From: WHSW01 sp963740055
Lineage (GTDB): Bacteria; Actinomycetota; Thermoleophilia; Solirubrobacterales; 70-9
NCBI GenBank assembly: GCA_963740055.1
Contig: CAVUCL010000001.1
Location: forward strand, 434,001 to 498,000
Length of the DNA stretch: 64,000 bases
Direction: 5' to 3'
Of this stretch, positions 24,671 through 32,624 are shown in pieces. The notes under the pieces are model-generated. The model searched no databases. It was not told the origin of the DNA and saw only the letters and a list, made by a program, of their open reading frames with translations. Made by a program: the position numbers and the translations under genes. The number at the start of each line of letters is the position of its first letter. Positions within the stretch are counted from its first letter, which is position 1.

Positions 24671-25201
24671 TCAGGCGCCCGCCGGTGGCGGTGCGGTCGG
24701 GTCGGCGGCGCCGTCCTCGCCGAGCGCCTCGCGGGCGATGAAGTCCTCGACCATGAGCAGGTTCGTCTCTGAGCGCTCGACCACGTCGAGCAGGCTCTGC
24801 ATCAGGGCGACCTCCTCGACCTGCTCCTTGACGAACCACTGCATGAACTGCTCGGCGCGGTAGTCGCGGGTCTCGCGGGCGAGCTCGAACAGCTTGTAGA
24901 TCTCCTCGCCGACGCGCTGCTCCTGCTCGAGCGCCATCCGCACCGGGGCGACGCCGTCGTCGAAGCTCGATTGCGCGGCGCCGACCTCGGGGATCGCGAC
25001 CGCCTCGTCGACGTCGAGCAGGTACTGGACCATCATCATCGCGTGCTCGCGCTCCTCGGCGGCCTGGCGGTAAAAGAACGCCGCCAGCCGCGGCAGCGTT
25101 GCCGCGTCGTAGAAGACGGCGGCGCCGAGGTACTGCATCGAGGCGGCGAACTCGTTCGCGATCTGCGCGTTGAGCGCGGCGGGAAAGGATCTATCAGCCA
25201 T
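24671..25201 (-). CDS. Ferritin (FtnA-type, non-heme)
   Basis: 176 residues from ATG 25201, overlapping the end of the preceding gene by eight bases. The ferroxidase centre is complete: Glu17, Glu50, His53, Glu94, Gln127 and Glu130, at exactly the positions of the classical bacterial ferritin. Oxidises Fe(II) and stores Fe(III) in a 24-mer shell in the cytoplasm. The C-terminal tail (GEDGAADPTAPPPAGA) is an added acidic/Pro-Ala extension. Cotranscribed with an enolase-superfamily gene, an unusual pairing. Confidence 0.92.
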   Translation of the reverse strand: MADRSFPAALNAQIANEFAASMQYLGAAVFYDAATLPRLAAFFYRQAAEEREHAMMMVQYLLDVDEAVAIPEVGAAQSSFDDGVAPVRMALEQEQRVGEEIYKLFELARETRDYRAEQFMQWFVKEQVEEVALMQSLLDVVERSETNLLMVEDFIAREALGEDGAADPTAPPPAGA

Positions 25202-26279
25202 GCGCCCGACCGTACTCGGAGCCCCAGCGGAACCCGGTCTCCGAGTGCGCCGGATCGATCGGGCTCGTGGCGAGGCCCGACGGGACCGCCGGGTCGTTGT
25301 AGCCGGAGGGGGCGACGTCGTTCGAGGTGTCGGGGTGAAAGAGCGAGGCGAGGTACTGGATCTGCCCGCGGCCGGGACCGAGCTCGCCCTGGCCGCCGCC
25401 GTAGATCGCGATTCCCTCGCGCTCGCAGTGCTCGTAGACCGCGAGCAGCTCGGCGAGCGAGCCGAACCGCGAGGGCTTCGAGTTGATCGTCTTGCGGGCG
25501 CGCTCCTTGACGTCATCGAGCGAGTGCAGGGGGGCGTCCCAGGTGATCCGCTCGGCGTGCGGCTCGAGCACCTCGCGGGTCTCGTCGTTTATGTCGGGGT
25601 CCTCGAGCCAGGCGTCGGGGAACGCCTCGGCGACGGCGGCGTAGAGCTCCGGGTCGGTGTCGACGTCGACCGGGGTGCCGACGTACATGCCCTTCAGGTC
25701 GAGCACCCGCACCGGCGCCAGCTCGGCGATCTCGGCGATCAGGTCGGCGTCCCAGTCGTTCTCCGGGTCGAGCTTGAACTCGAGCTCGGGGTACTTGGCG
25801 AGCCGTTTGCGAAGCGCCTCGGTCGACGAGCCCTGGTCGTCGTCGAAGCCTCCGAGGCGGGTCGAGCAGACGAAGCGAAGCGGCGCGGGATCGCGCTCGA
25901 CCGCCTCCCAGAGCGAGAGTCCGCTCTGGCGCAGCGCCAGGTCGAGCGCCGCCGACTCATAGGCCCAGCGGCGGTAGTGGCGCGAGGCCTCGTACTCGGG
26001 CGCCGCGGTGGAGAACAAATCGAGCCCGCCGACCAGGTCGCAGAACTCGCCCAGGGTGGTGGCGACACCGAGCTCGTGCACCGGTCCGGCGTCGCGGTGG
26101 GCGATGTGGTCGAGGGCGGTGTAGACGACGTCCTCGCCGACCCCCTCCTCACCACCGCCGCGCAGGTGGACCACGGTCGAGGGCCGGGTGAAGTCGCCGT
26201 ACTCGCGGTCGTGGCCGGTGAGCTCGTAGCTCTCGATCGCGATCGGCAACTCGGCGAGTCGGTCGTAGGTGGCGCTCAC
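25194..26279 (-). CDS. Enolase-superfamily enzyme of unknown substrate
   Basis: 361 residues, GTG start. The barrel carries the superfamily landmarks: FKLDPENDWDADLI, VRVLDLKGMYVGT, LEDPDIND, ITWDAPLHSLDDV and INSKPSRFGSLAE, which provide candidate Asp/Glu metal ligands and catalytic Lys residues. This resembles mandelate racemase / muconate lactonising enzymes, but the capping domain does not point to a known substrate. First gene of a two-gene operon with ferritin (8-base overlap). Probably leaderless: TAGTTT lies eight bases before the start. Confidence 0.75.
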   Translation of the reverse strand: MSATYDRLAELPIAIESYELTGHDREYGDFTRPSTVVHLRGGGEEGVGEDVVYTALDHIAHRDAGPVHELGVATTLGEFCDLVGGLDLFSTAAPEYEASRHYRRWAYESAALDLALRQSGLSLWEAVERDPAPLRFVCSTRLGGFDDDQGSSTEALRKRLAKYPELEFKLDPENDWDADLIAEIAELAPVRVLDLKGMYVGTPVDVDTDPELYAAVAEAFPDAWLEDPDINDETREVLEPHAERITWDAPLHSLDDVKERARKTINSKPSRFGSLAELLAVYEHCEREGIAIYGGGQGELGPGRGQIQYLASLFHPDTSNDVAPSGYNDPAVPSGLATSPIDPAHSETGFRWGSEYGRAHG

Positions 26280-26287
26280 GAGAATGG

Positions 26288-26293
26288 AAACTA
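26288..26293 (-). promoter_or_regulatory. -10 element TAGTTT of the enolase-superfamily/ferritin operon
   Basis: TAGTTT on the minus strand ends eight bases before GTG 26279, with no Shine-Dalgarno; leaderless spacing. Confidence 0.5.
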
Positions 26294-26374
26294 GCGGCGC
26301 TGCGACTTGCGCACGTCCGAGGTCCGCGAGTAGGGTCCCGCCGCAAAACCGACGGGAAGGGCAGGGAAGGCGAG

Positions 26375-27241
26375 ATGAGGCGAGGACACGTCGTTGGTTG
26401 CGGGCTGGTGGCGCTAGCGCTCACACTCGCGCCGACTGCCCACGGCGATCAGGTGGAGCGGGTCGACAACGGCGGATTCGAGCTCGGCGCGACGCCGTGG
26501 TCTTATTCGAACAGCACGCGGTGCACCTCCGGCTGCGGCTTCGATCCCGCCACCGGCGTCTACTACGGCACCCTCGGACCGGTGACGGGCGATGTGATCT
26601 TGCCCGGGACGACGCGCAAGGACCTCGGCACGATCAGCCAGCCGATCAGCCTGCCCGAGGGCCCCGCGAACCTGTCGCTGAGCGTGCGGCGGGTGGAAAA
26701 TGAGCCGCCGAGCGGTCCTACGGACACCTACCTGGACGTCTACTACGACGGTGTGCTGGTGAGGACGTTCGAGAACGGTGATCTCGTCACCGGCAGCTTC
26801 CAGCAGTCCTCGACGCCGATCCCCGCGGGCTTCGCATCCAGCGGCACGCTCGCGTTCGAGACCTGGTGTTACAACAACGACGGCGCCACCCATGACTGCG
26901 CCCGGTATGACATCGATGACGTCTCGGTCGTGACCGGGTTGCCCTCGACGCCCCAACCTCCGGGCGGCGCTCCAGCACCTCCCGCGCCCGAGACCAGCGT
27001 GATCAAGCGGCCGAAGAAGCGGACGACGAAGAGGAAGGCGAGGTTCGCCTTCGGGTCCGATCAATCCGGGGCGAGCTTCGAGTGCAGGCTCGACAAGCAG
27101 GCCTTCCGGCCGTGCGTCTCTCCGAAGCGGGTGAAGGTGAGGCGCGGCAAGCACCGGTTCGCGGTCCGGGCGATCAGCCCCGCCGGGGTCGTCGATCCCA
27201 CGCCCGCGACCTATTCCTGGAAGCGCAAGCGCGCTCGATGA
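26375..27241 (+). CDS. Secreted protein with C-terminal basic Ig-like tail module
   Basis: 288 residues. Signal peptide (GLVALALTLAPTAHG), then a beta-sandwich region starting VDNGGFELGATPWSY, as in carbohydrate-binding-like or LamG-type domains, with paired Cys in CTSGCG and WCYNN..HDC. A Pro-rich linker leads to an ~80-residue C-terminal module: basic KRPKKRTTKRKARFAF, then SFECRLDKQAFRPC and HRFAVRAI. The same module ends both trypsin-like proteases at 53690 and 55049. Function of the N-terminal domain unknown; the tail may hold proteins to the envelope. Confidence 0.75.
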   Translation: MRRGHVVGCGLVALALTLAPTAHGDQVERVDNGGFELGATPWSYSNSTRCTSGCGFDPATGVYYGTLGPVTGDVILPGTTRKDLGTISQPISLPEGPANLSLSVRRVENEPPSGPTDTYLDVYYDGVLVRTFENGDLVTGSFQQSSTPIPAGFASSGTLAFETWCYNNDGATHDCARYDIDDVSVVTGLPSTPQPPGGAPAPPAPETSVIKRPKKRTTKRKARFAFGSDQSGASFECRLDKQAFRPCVSPKRVKVRRGKHRFAVRAISPAGVVDPTPATYSWKRKRAR

Positions 27242-27244
27242 ACG

Positions 27245-28003
27245 CTAACGGTGCTCGGGATTGGGGAAGTCGAAGCGACAGCCCGCGTCCCAGGCGGTGC
27301 GCTGGTTGCCGTGCGCAGGGATTCCGCCCGCGTCCTTGAGCATGCGCGCGACGTGCAGCAGGTTCCAGGTCATGAAGGTGGTGTTGCGGTTGGTGAAGTC
27401 GTTCTCGGGTCCGCCCGATCCCTCGTCGAGGTACGACGGTCCGGGCCCGGCCTCACCGATCCAGCCCGCGTCGGCCTGCGGCGGGATCGTGTAGCCGAGG
27501 TGCTGGAGCGAGTACAGCGTGTTCATCGCGCAGTGCTTGACCCCGTCCTCGTTGCCGGTGATCAGGCAGCCGCCGGCGCGGCCGTAGTAGGCGTACTGGC
27601 CGGCGTCGTTGAGCAGGTGGGAGTTGCCGTAGAGCCGCTCGATCACCTTCGTGCACACCGACGACTTCTCGCCGAGCCAGATCGACATTCCGAGCACGAG
27701 GATGTCGGCGCCGATCAGGCGCTCGAAGATCGCCGGCCATTCGTCGGCCTCCCATCCGTGCTCGGTCATGTCGGGCCAGACGCCGGCCGCGATCTCGTGG
27801 TCGATCGCGCGGATGCAATCGACCTCGACCCCGTTGCGGCGCATGATCTCGATCGAGATGTCCATCAGGCCCTGGGTGTTGGAGACCTCAGGGCTGCGCT
27901 TCAGGGTGCAGTTGATGAAGTACGCGCGCAGGTCGGAGAAATCGGTCTCGTTCTCCTCGCACAGCTGCGCCTGTCGCTCGTTGAGGACCTCTCGTTCGCC
28001 CAT
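27245..28003 (-). CDS. Flavodoxin-fold NAD(P)H-dependent oxidoreductase
   Basis: 252 residues, with GAGGAGG eight bases before the ATG. FMN-reductase/flavodoxin-like fold: AYFINCTLKRSPEVSNTQG (phosphate-loop region), ADILVLGMSIWLGEKSSVCTKVIERLYG, and GRAGGCLITGNEDGVKHCAMN. This is like multimeric flavodoxin WrbA-type or NADPH-dependent FMN reductases. No membrane or signal sequence. Physiological substrate unknown; single gene between a secreted protein and the CAP gene. Confidence 0.78.
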   Translation of the reverse strand: MGEREVLNERQAQLCEENETDFSDLRAYFINCTLKRSPEVSNTQGLMDISIEIMRRNGVEVDCIRAIDHEIAAGVWPDMTEHGWEADEWPAIFERLIGADILVLGMSIWLGEKSSVCTKVIERLYGNSHLLNDAGQYAYYGRAGGCLITGNEDGVKHCAMNTLYSLQHLGYTIPPQADAGWIGEAGPGPSYLDEGSGGPENDFTNRNTTFMTWNLLHVARMLKDAGGIPAHGNQRTAWDAGCRFDFPNPEHR

Positions 28004-28068
28004 CTGGCTTCCTCCTCGGGTGGCTTGCCAGGGAGGTCGCGCCGGGGGCCGGTTTCGTTACACGGCGC

Positions 28069-28647
28069 TCAGCAGCCGTTGCAGCCGACCTGCAGGACCC
28101 AGACGCCGGCCTTGCTGTGGCCGGCGAAGCGACCGCGCTTGAGCCCGAGCCCGAGATCGTCGAACGAGCCTCGAAGCAGCGTCTCGCGGTGCGGCGGCGA
28201 GCTCAGCCAAGCCTTCAGGATCATCCGCGCGGTGCCCTTCTGGCGCGCGCCCCAGGCGATGTTCTCGCCCCACTGCCAGCTGCCGTTGTCGTAGCCGAAG
28301 CGGCGCGGGTAGAGGTCCGCGGGGTTGCCGCAGGCGGTGTGGCTGAAGCCGCAGTTCATCACGTCGCCAGACTTGCGCCCGGCGGCCCGCTCGAGCCGGC
28401 GGTCGGCCTTCATCCGCCCCGACCCTGAGTTCTTGCGGGCGAAGTTGATCAGGCAGCGCATCGCCTGCTCCTGGCGCCCCTCGGGAGCGCTCGCGTTCTT
28501 CTGCCCGGCGCACTTCGCGCGCGGGGCGACGAGCTTTGCGTCGGCGCTCGAGGTCGTGATCGCGGCGAGCGCGGCGAGCGCGATCGCCAGGGTTCCGACG
28601 AGCGCGATCGTTCGCGTCAACGAGTACGTCCGTAGATACATGTCCAT
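28069..28647 (-). CDS. Secreted CAP-domain (SCP/PR-1-like) protein under a c-di-AMP riboswitch
   Basis: 192 residues; the signal peptide covers TRTIALVGTLAIALAALAAI. CAP fold landmarks: MRCLINFARKN, LERAAGRKSGDVMNCGFSH, GENIAWGARQ and AWLSSPPHRETLL, with the His/Glu pairs of the CAP cavity, and paired Cys at the C-terminus (GCNGC). CAP proteins are secreted and often tied to cell-wall or lipid binding. AAGGAG lies upstream of the ATG. The long 5' leader is a ydaO-type riboswitch, so expression should follow c-di-AMP levels. Confidence 0.88.
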   Translation of the reverse strand: MDMYLRTYSLTRTIALVGTLAIALAALAAITTSSADAKLVAPRAKCAGQKNASAPEGRQEQAMRCLINFARKNSGSGRMKADRRLERAAGRKSGDVMNCGFSHTACGNPADLYPRRFGYDNGSWQWGENIAWGARQKGTARMILKAWLSSPPHRETLLRGSFDDLGLGLKRGRFAGHSKAGVWVLQVGCNGC

Positions 28648-28667
28648 GCGGCCCTTTCTGCTCCTTC

Positions 28668-28808
28668 TCGCGCCGGCGGAGTTAGCTGACGGGCTCGCGC
28701 GGAAGAAGTCGCGCTACGGCATCGCTCCGATACCGATTCGCCCCCGGGAAGGTGCCCCCTCTTTTGGGTCCTCCGCTCCCGTGGCCATCGTGACCTCGGG
28801 ATTAGGCG
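28668..28808 (-). ncRNA. c-di-AMP (ydaO/yuaA) riboswitch upstream of the CAP gene
   Basis: On the minus strand the leader contains, in order, CCTAATCCCGAGG, GGAGGACCCAAAAG, CCCGGGGGCGAATCGG and GAGCCCGTCAGCTAACTCCG followed by CCGGCG. These are the conserved blocks of the ydaO aptamer (GGGGA-ACC, GGGGCGAAT, CCCGTCAGCTAAC). The final block is shared almost letter for letter with the leader at 42934-43062. A -10 (TACATT, 28815-28820 minus) fits a transcript start at about 28808. Edges are approximate. Confidence 0.9.
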
Positions 28809-28902
28809 CCGAGCAATGTAACGGATTTACCCGACGGAGTCTTCGTGCGGTGAGGAATGCGTTAAGGAACGCAAAGAAACCCCTTTCGCTTTCGGTTCCG
28901 TC

Positions 28903-30153
28903 CTACTTGCTTGGCGGGTTCAGTTCCCATTCGGCCAAGAGTCCAAACACGCGTACTGCAATCGCGAGCTCGGACTCGGGCGTGTCCTCCTCGGGGGCGT
29001 GGCTGATCCCGGCGCGGGAGCGGCAGAAGACCATCGCCGCCGGCAGCACCCTGGCGACCTCGGCCGCGTCGTGGAGCGCGCCGCTCGCCAGCACCCGCCC
29101 GTGGCCGGCCGCCTCGGCGACAGCGGCGCTCGCGAGCTCGACCAGCCGCCGGTCGAAGCCGATCGGCTCGATCCGCCAAAGCGGCTCGATCGCAAGTTCG
29201 CAACCGCGCTGAGCCGCCTCGCGGGCGGCGACCTCGCGGGCGGCCGCGAGCATCCGCTCGAGCTCGCCGCGATCCGGGTGGCGCAGGTCGCAGGCAAGCC
29301 GCGCCTCGCCGGCGACGGCGGTCGGGATTCCGGGGCGGAGCTCGAGCGCGCCGGTGGTCGCGACCCCCGCGCCGCCAGCCTCGGGGATGCGCTCGATCGC
29401 GAGCGCGGTCGCCGCCGCCGCGAGCCCGGCGTCGCGGCGGTCGGCCATCGGCGTGGTCCCGGCGTGAGCCGCCTGGCCGCCGAAGACGAACCGCAGCCGC
29501 TCGACCCCGGCACAGCCGGAGACCGCCGCCGCGGCGAGGCCCTCGCGCTCCAACACCGGCCCCTGCTCGATGTGCAGCTCGAGGTAGGCGCCGAGATCGT
29601 CGCGGCGCGACCCGCACTCGCGGGCGCGCGCCAGGTCGACCCCGTTCTCGGCCAGGACGTCGACGGCCGGGCGCCCGTCAGCGTCGCGCATCCCCTCGAG
29701 CTCGGCCGGCTCGAGCGTGCCCGCGAACGCCGAGCTGCCGAAGAGGCTGCGGCCGAACCGCGTCCCCTCCTCGTCGGCCCAGTCGACCAGCGCCAGCGGG
29801 CGGGGAGGCGGCTCGCCGGTCGAGGCCCAGGTGCGCAGGACCCCGAGCGCCGCCATCACCCCGAGCGCTCCGTCGAGCCAGCCGCCGTCGGGCACCGAGT
29901 CCAGGTGCGAGCCGAGCGCGAGCGCCGGCGCCGCGGGGTCGGCGCCCTCGAGCCGCGCCCAGAGGTTGCCGGCCTCGTCGAGCTCGCCCTCGATCCCGAG
30001 CTCGTCGAGGAGCTCGGCGAGCAGCGCCCGCGCCACCCGCCACTGCTCGCCCCAGCAGACGCGCTGAGCGCCATGCTCGTCGGAGGTGCGGCGAGCGAGC
30101 TCGCGCAGGTCGGCGATCACGCGCGCCGCGTCGATCGCGGGCGCCCCGGTCAC
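28903..30153 (-). CDS. M20-family Zn amidohydrolase (N-carbamoyl-amino-acid hydrolase / allantoate amidohydrolase type)
   Basis: 416 residues from GTG 30153, two bases after the stop of the deiminase-like gene. Metal-binding motifs of the HyuC/AllC group are GSHLDSVPDGGWLDGALGV, DEEGTRFG, LHIEQGPVLE, and SGALHDA near the C-terminus; the dimer domain has GQAAHAGTTPM. These enzymes remove carbamoyl (ureido) groups, normally from N-carbamoyl-amino acids or allantoate. As third gene after an arginine-decarboxylase-fold and a guanidine-deiminase-fold enzyme, it is well placed to hydrolyse N-carbamoylputrescine. That would replace the nitrilase-type AguB; this is an inference from context. Confidence 0.88.
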   Translation of the reverse strand: MTGAPAIDAARVIADLRELARRTSDEHGAQRVCWGEQWRVARALLAELLDELGIEGELDEAGNLWARLEGADPAAPALALGSHLDSVPDGGWLDGALGVMAALGVLRTWASTGEPPPRPLALVDWADEEGTRFGRSLFGSSAFAGTLEPAELEGMRDADGRPAVDVLAENGVDLARARECGSRRDDLGAYLELHIEQGPVLEREGLAAAAVSGCAGVERLRFVFGGQAAHAGTTPMADRRDAGLAAAATALAIERIPEAGGAGVATTGALELRPGIPTAVAGEARLACDLRHPDRGELERMLAAAREVAAREAAQRGCELAIEPLWRIEPIGFDRRLVELASAAVAEAAGHGRVLASGALHDAAEVARVLPAAMVFCRSRAGISHAPEEDTPESELAIAVRVFGLLAEWELNPPSK

Positions 30154-30155
30154 AC

Positions 30156-31016
30156 TCAGGCGGCGAGCTCGCGCCGAAGCGCCTGCGCGAGGCAGTGGGC
30201 TCCGCCGCCCCCGGCCGTGAACATCGACAGGTCGGGATCGAGCACCTCGAGCCCGAGCGCGCGCATCCGCTCGTTCAGCCGCGCCGAGCCGGCGGTCGAG
30301 ATCACCCGCTCGTCGCCGAGCGCGATCGCGTTCACCCCGAGCTTGAACGCGTCGGCGACCGAGACCTCGAGGATCTCGAAGCCCTTCGCCCGCAGCCACG
30401 AGACCAGCCCGCCGGATGCGGCCTCGACGCAGACCGCCGCGAGCTTCGGGGCGACGATCGAGACGAGCACGTCGATGTGGACGAACTGTCCCGGGATCGG
30501 CTCGATCCGAACCTCCCAGCCGTCCTCCTCGATCCAGCCGGCGAGCTGTCGCGCGGCCTCGATCTCGGTTCGCTCCTCGCCGTTGCCGATCAGCATCACC
30601 CCGGGCTCGATGATGGTCACGTCGCCGCCCTCGATGCTGCCGGCGGTGATCATGCCGCGGATCGGGATCTCGTTCTCGGTGTAGAAGCGGATCACCGGCG
30701 CGTACTCGCCGCGGCGCCACTGCTGCTTCAGCTGCATGACCACCGCCCCGGTCGGCGTCATCACGCTCGAGTCGCGCGCGAACACCTGGTAGGGGAGGGC
30801 CGGGTCGGGCTCGAGCCGGTGCACGGTCACCCCGGCCGCCTCGTAGGCGGCGACCAGCTCGCGGTGCTGAGAGCGGGCCAGCTCGGAGTCGAAGCTGGCG
30901 CCGCTCGCCAGCGTCGCCTTCGAGATCGCGCTCGTCGCCAGCCAGCGGAAGTGCTCCGGCGGCCCGAGCAGCACGTCGTGCAGCCGCCCGTACTCCGAGT
31001 CGACTCCCCAGGTCAC
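30156..31016 (-). CDS. Guanidine-modifying enzyme (dimethylargininase / arginine-agmatine deiminase superfamily)
   Basis: 286 residues from GTG 31016, whose GTGA overlaps the stop of the decarboxylase gene. Pentein-fold motifs are GRLHDVLLGPP, FARDSSVMTPTGAVVM, GSIEGGDV, FVHIDVLVSIV (catalytic His) and a terminal GGGGAHCLAQAL with the nucleophilic Cys. Length and motifs fit the DDAH/arginine-deiminase branch more than the ~350-residue AguA family. The context suggests agmatine as substrate (to N-carbamoylputrescine plus ammonia); dimethylarginine or arginine are the alternatives. Confidence 0.85.
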   Translation of the reverse strand: MTWGVDSEYGRLHDVLLGPPEHFRWLATSAISKATLASGASFDSELARSQHRELVAAYEAAGVTVHRLEPDPALPYQVFARDSSVMTPTGAVVMQLKQQWRRGEYAPVIRFYTENEIPIRGMITAGSIEGGDVTIIEPGVMLIGNGEERTEIEAARQLAGWIEEDGWEVRIEPIPGQFVHIDVLVSIVAPKLAAVCVEAASGGLVSWLRAKGFEILEVSVADAFKLGVNAIALGDERVISTAGSARLNERMRALGLEVLDPDLSMFTAGGGGAHCLAQALRRELAA

Positions 31017-32485
31017 TCGTCCACGATCCTGATCGTCTTCAGCGTCCGGTCCGAGGCGCCGCGGACGAGCCCGCCGTGGGCGACGCTGTCGGCGATGTAT
31101 TCGAGAGTCGGTCGGGTGAGCCGCTCGCCGGGCAGCACGTTGGGCACACCGGGAGGGTATGCGGCGAGCGACTCGGCGGCGATCAGTCCCTCGGCCTCGG
31201 CGAAGCCGACCACCCTTTGCGGGGCGAGGAAGGCCTCGCGCGGGGAGAGCTCGGTCGCGCCCCACGGCGGGGGCTCGGCGAACGGCGGCAGCGGCTCGCG
31301 CTCGAGCTCGCCGAGGCGCTCGCTCGCGTGCTCGAGCCCCTCGACCAGGCGCTCCCCGGTGCGGGCGGCTCGCTCGCCGATCCCGAACACGGCGACGACG
31401 ACGTTCTCGGAGAAGAGCTCGAGGTTGATGTCGTCGCTCTCGCGCATCAGCTGGGCGACCCGGTGGCCGGTGGCGCCGAGCCCGCGCACGTCGACGACGA
31501 GCCGCAGCGGGTCGTAGGCGTAGACGCCCGAGCGCCCGACGATGCGCTCGTCGAGGACGTCGAGCCCGCGCAGGGAGCGGATCCGCTCGCGCAGCTCGGC
31601 GAGCGAGGCGACGGTCTCGCCGAGGAGCTCGCCGCCGCGGGTTGCCGCTTGGCGGCGGGCGGCGTCGAGCGACGCGGTCAAGAGGGCGTTCGGGCTCGTC
31701 GACTCGACCAGGGTGACCGCGCGATCGAGGATCTGCTCGTCGAGGCGCTCGGCGCAGTCGCCGAGGTGCAGGATCGCCGATTGGGTGATCGAGCCGACGA
31801 TCTTGTGAATCGAGGAGAGGACGGCGTCGGCACCGCACTCGAGCGCGCTCGCCGGCAGCGCCGAGGAGAACCGCAGGTGTGCGCCCCAGGCCTCGTCGAC
31901 GACGAGCGCGACGCCGCGTGAGTGCGCGACCTCGGCGAGCGCGGCGACATCGGCGACGGCACCGAAGTAGGTCGGCGAGACGACCATCGCCGCGACCGCG
32001 TCCGGCGCCTGGTCGAGCGCCGCCGCGAGCGAGTCCGCGGTCAGGCAGTGGGCGACCCCGAGCTCGGGGTCGACCTCGGCGGCGGCGAAGTGCGGACGCA
32101 GTCCCGAGAGGACGAGGCCGTCGATGATCGAGGAGTGGACGTTGCGCTGCACGACGACCCGCTCGCCCCGGTGCGCGAGCGCCAGGCAGAGGGCGTGGTT
32201 GCCGCCCGAGCCGCCGTTGACGAGAAACCAGCTCCGCCTCGCGCCCCAGGCGTCGGCGGCGAGTCGCTGCGCGAGCTGAAACGGCGCCCGGGCCGGATCC
32301 GGGCCGACGTCGATGCCCTCGACCCCTGCCGGGATGTCGAGTCGCAGCACCTGCTCGCCGAAGCACGCCGCCAGCGCCGGGTCGGCGCCGGGCCCGCCCT
32401 TGTGGCCGGGGACGTGAAAGCGGCCCGGGTCGCGGTCGGCGTAGGCGACCAGAGCGTCGAGGTAGGGAGTCGAGTCCTGATCCAC
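31013..32485 (-). CDS. PLP-dependent Orn/Lys/Arg decarboxylase (fold I, probable arginine decarboxylase)
   Basis: 490 residues. Aspartate-aminotransferase-fold decarboxylase of the major Orn/Lys/Arg family: substrate loop RFHVPGHKGG at the N-terminus, VNGGSGGNHALCLALAH, VVSPTYFGAVADVA, VVDEAWGAHLRF and the PLP-Lys in SSIHKIVGSI. The compact size without the N-terminal wing domain matches the biosynthetic arginine decarboxylases of Gram-positive bacteria. It starts a three-gene operon (overlap of 4, then a gap of 2) with a guanidine deiminase and a carbamoyl amidohydrolase, so arginine to agmatine is the likely reaction; lysine or ornithine cannot be excluded. Confidence 0.88.
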   Translation of the reverse strand: MDQDSTPYLDALVAYADRDPGRFHVPGHKGGPGADPALAACFGEQVLRLDIPAGVEGIDVGPDPARAPFQLAQRLAADAWGARRSWFLVNGGSGGNHALCLALAHRGERVVVQRNVHSSIIDGLVLSGLRPHFAAAEVDPELGVAHCLTADSLAAALDQAPDAVAAMVVSPTYFGAVADVAALAEVAHSRGVALVVDEAWGAHLRFSSALPASALECGADAVLSSIHKIVGSITQSAILHLGDCAERLDEQILDRAVTLVESTSPNALLTASLDAARRQAATRGGELLGETVASLAELRERIRSLRGLDVLDERIVGRSGVYAYDPLRLVVDVRGLGATGHRVAQLMRESDDINLELFSENVVVAVFGIGERAARTGERLVEGLEHASERLGELEREPLPPFAEPPPWGATELSPREAFLAPQRVVGFAEAEGLIAAESLAAYPPGVPNVLPGERLTRPTLEYIADSVAHGGLVRGASDRTLKTIRIVDE

Positions 32486-32624
32486 GGCCCGGCCAAGTTA
32501 CTGCGCCCCCGCGAGCGGCCGCCCGCCACTCGTGCTGCTACCGTCTGGCCGTCCCCGTGGACGACGACCGACCTCGAAGTACCGGGCCCGCATCGCCTCG
32601 CCCTGAGCCACAGGGGAATCGCCG

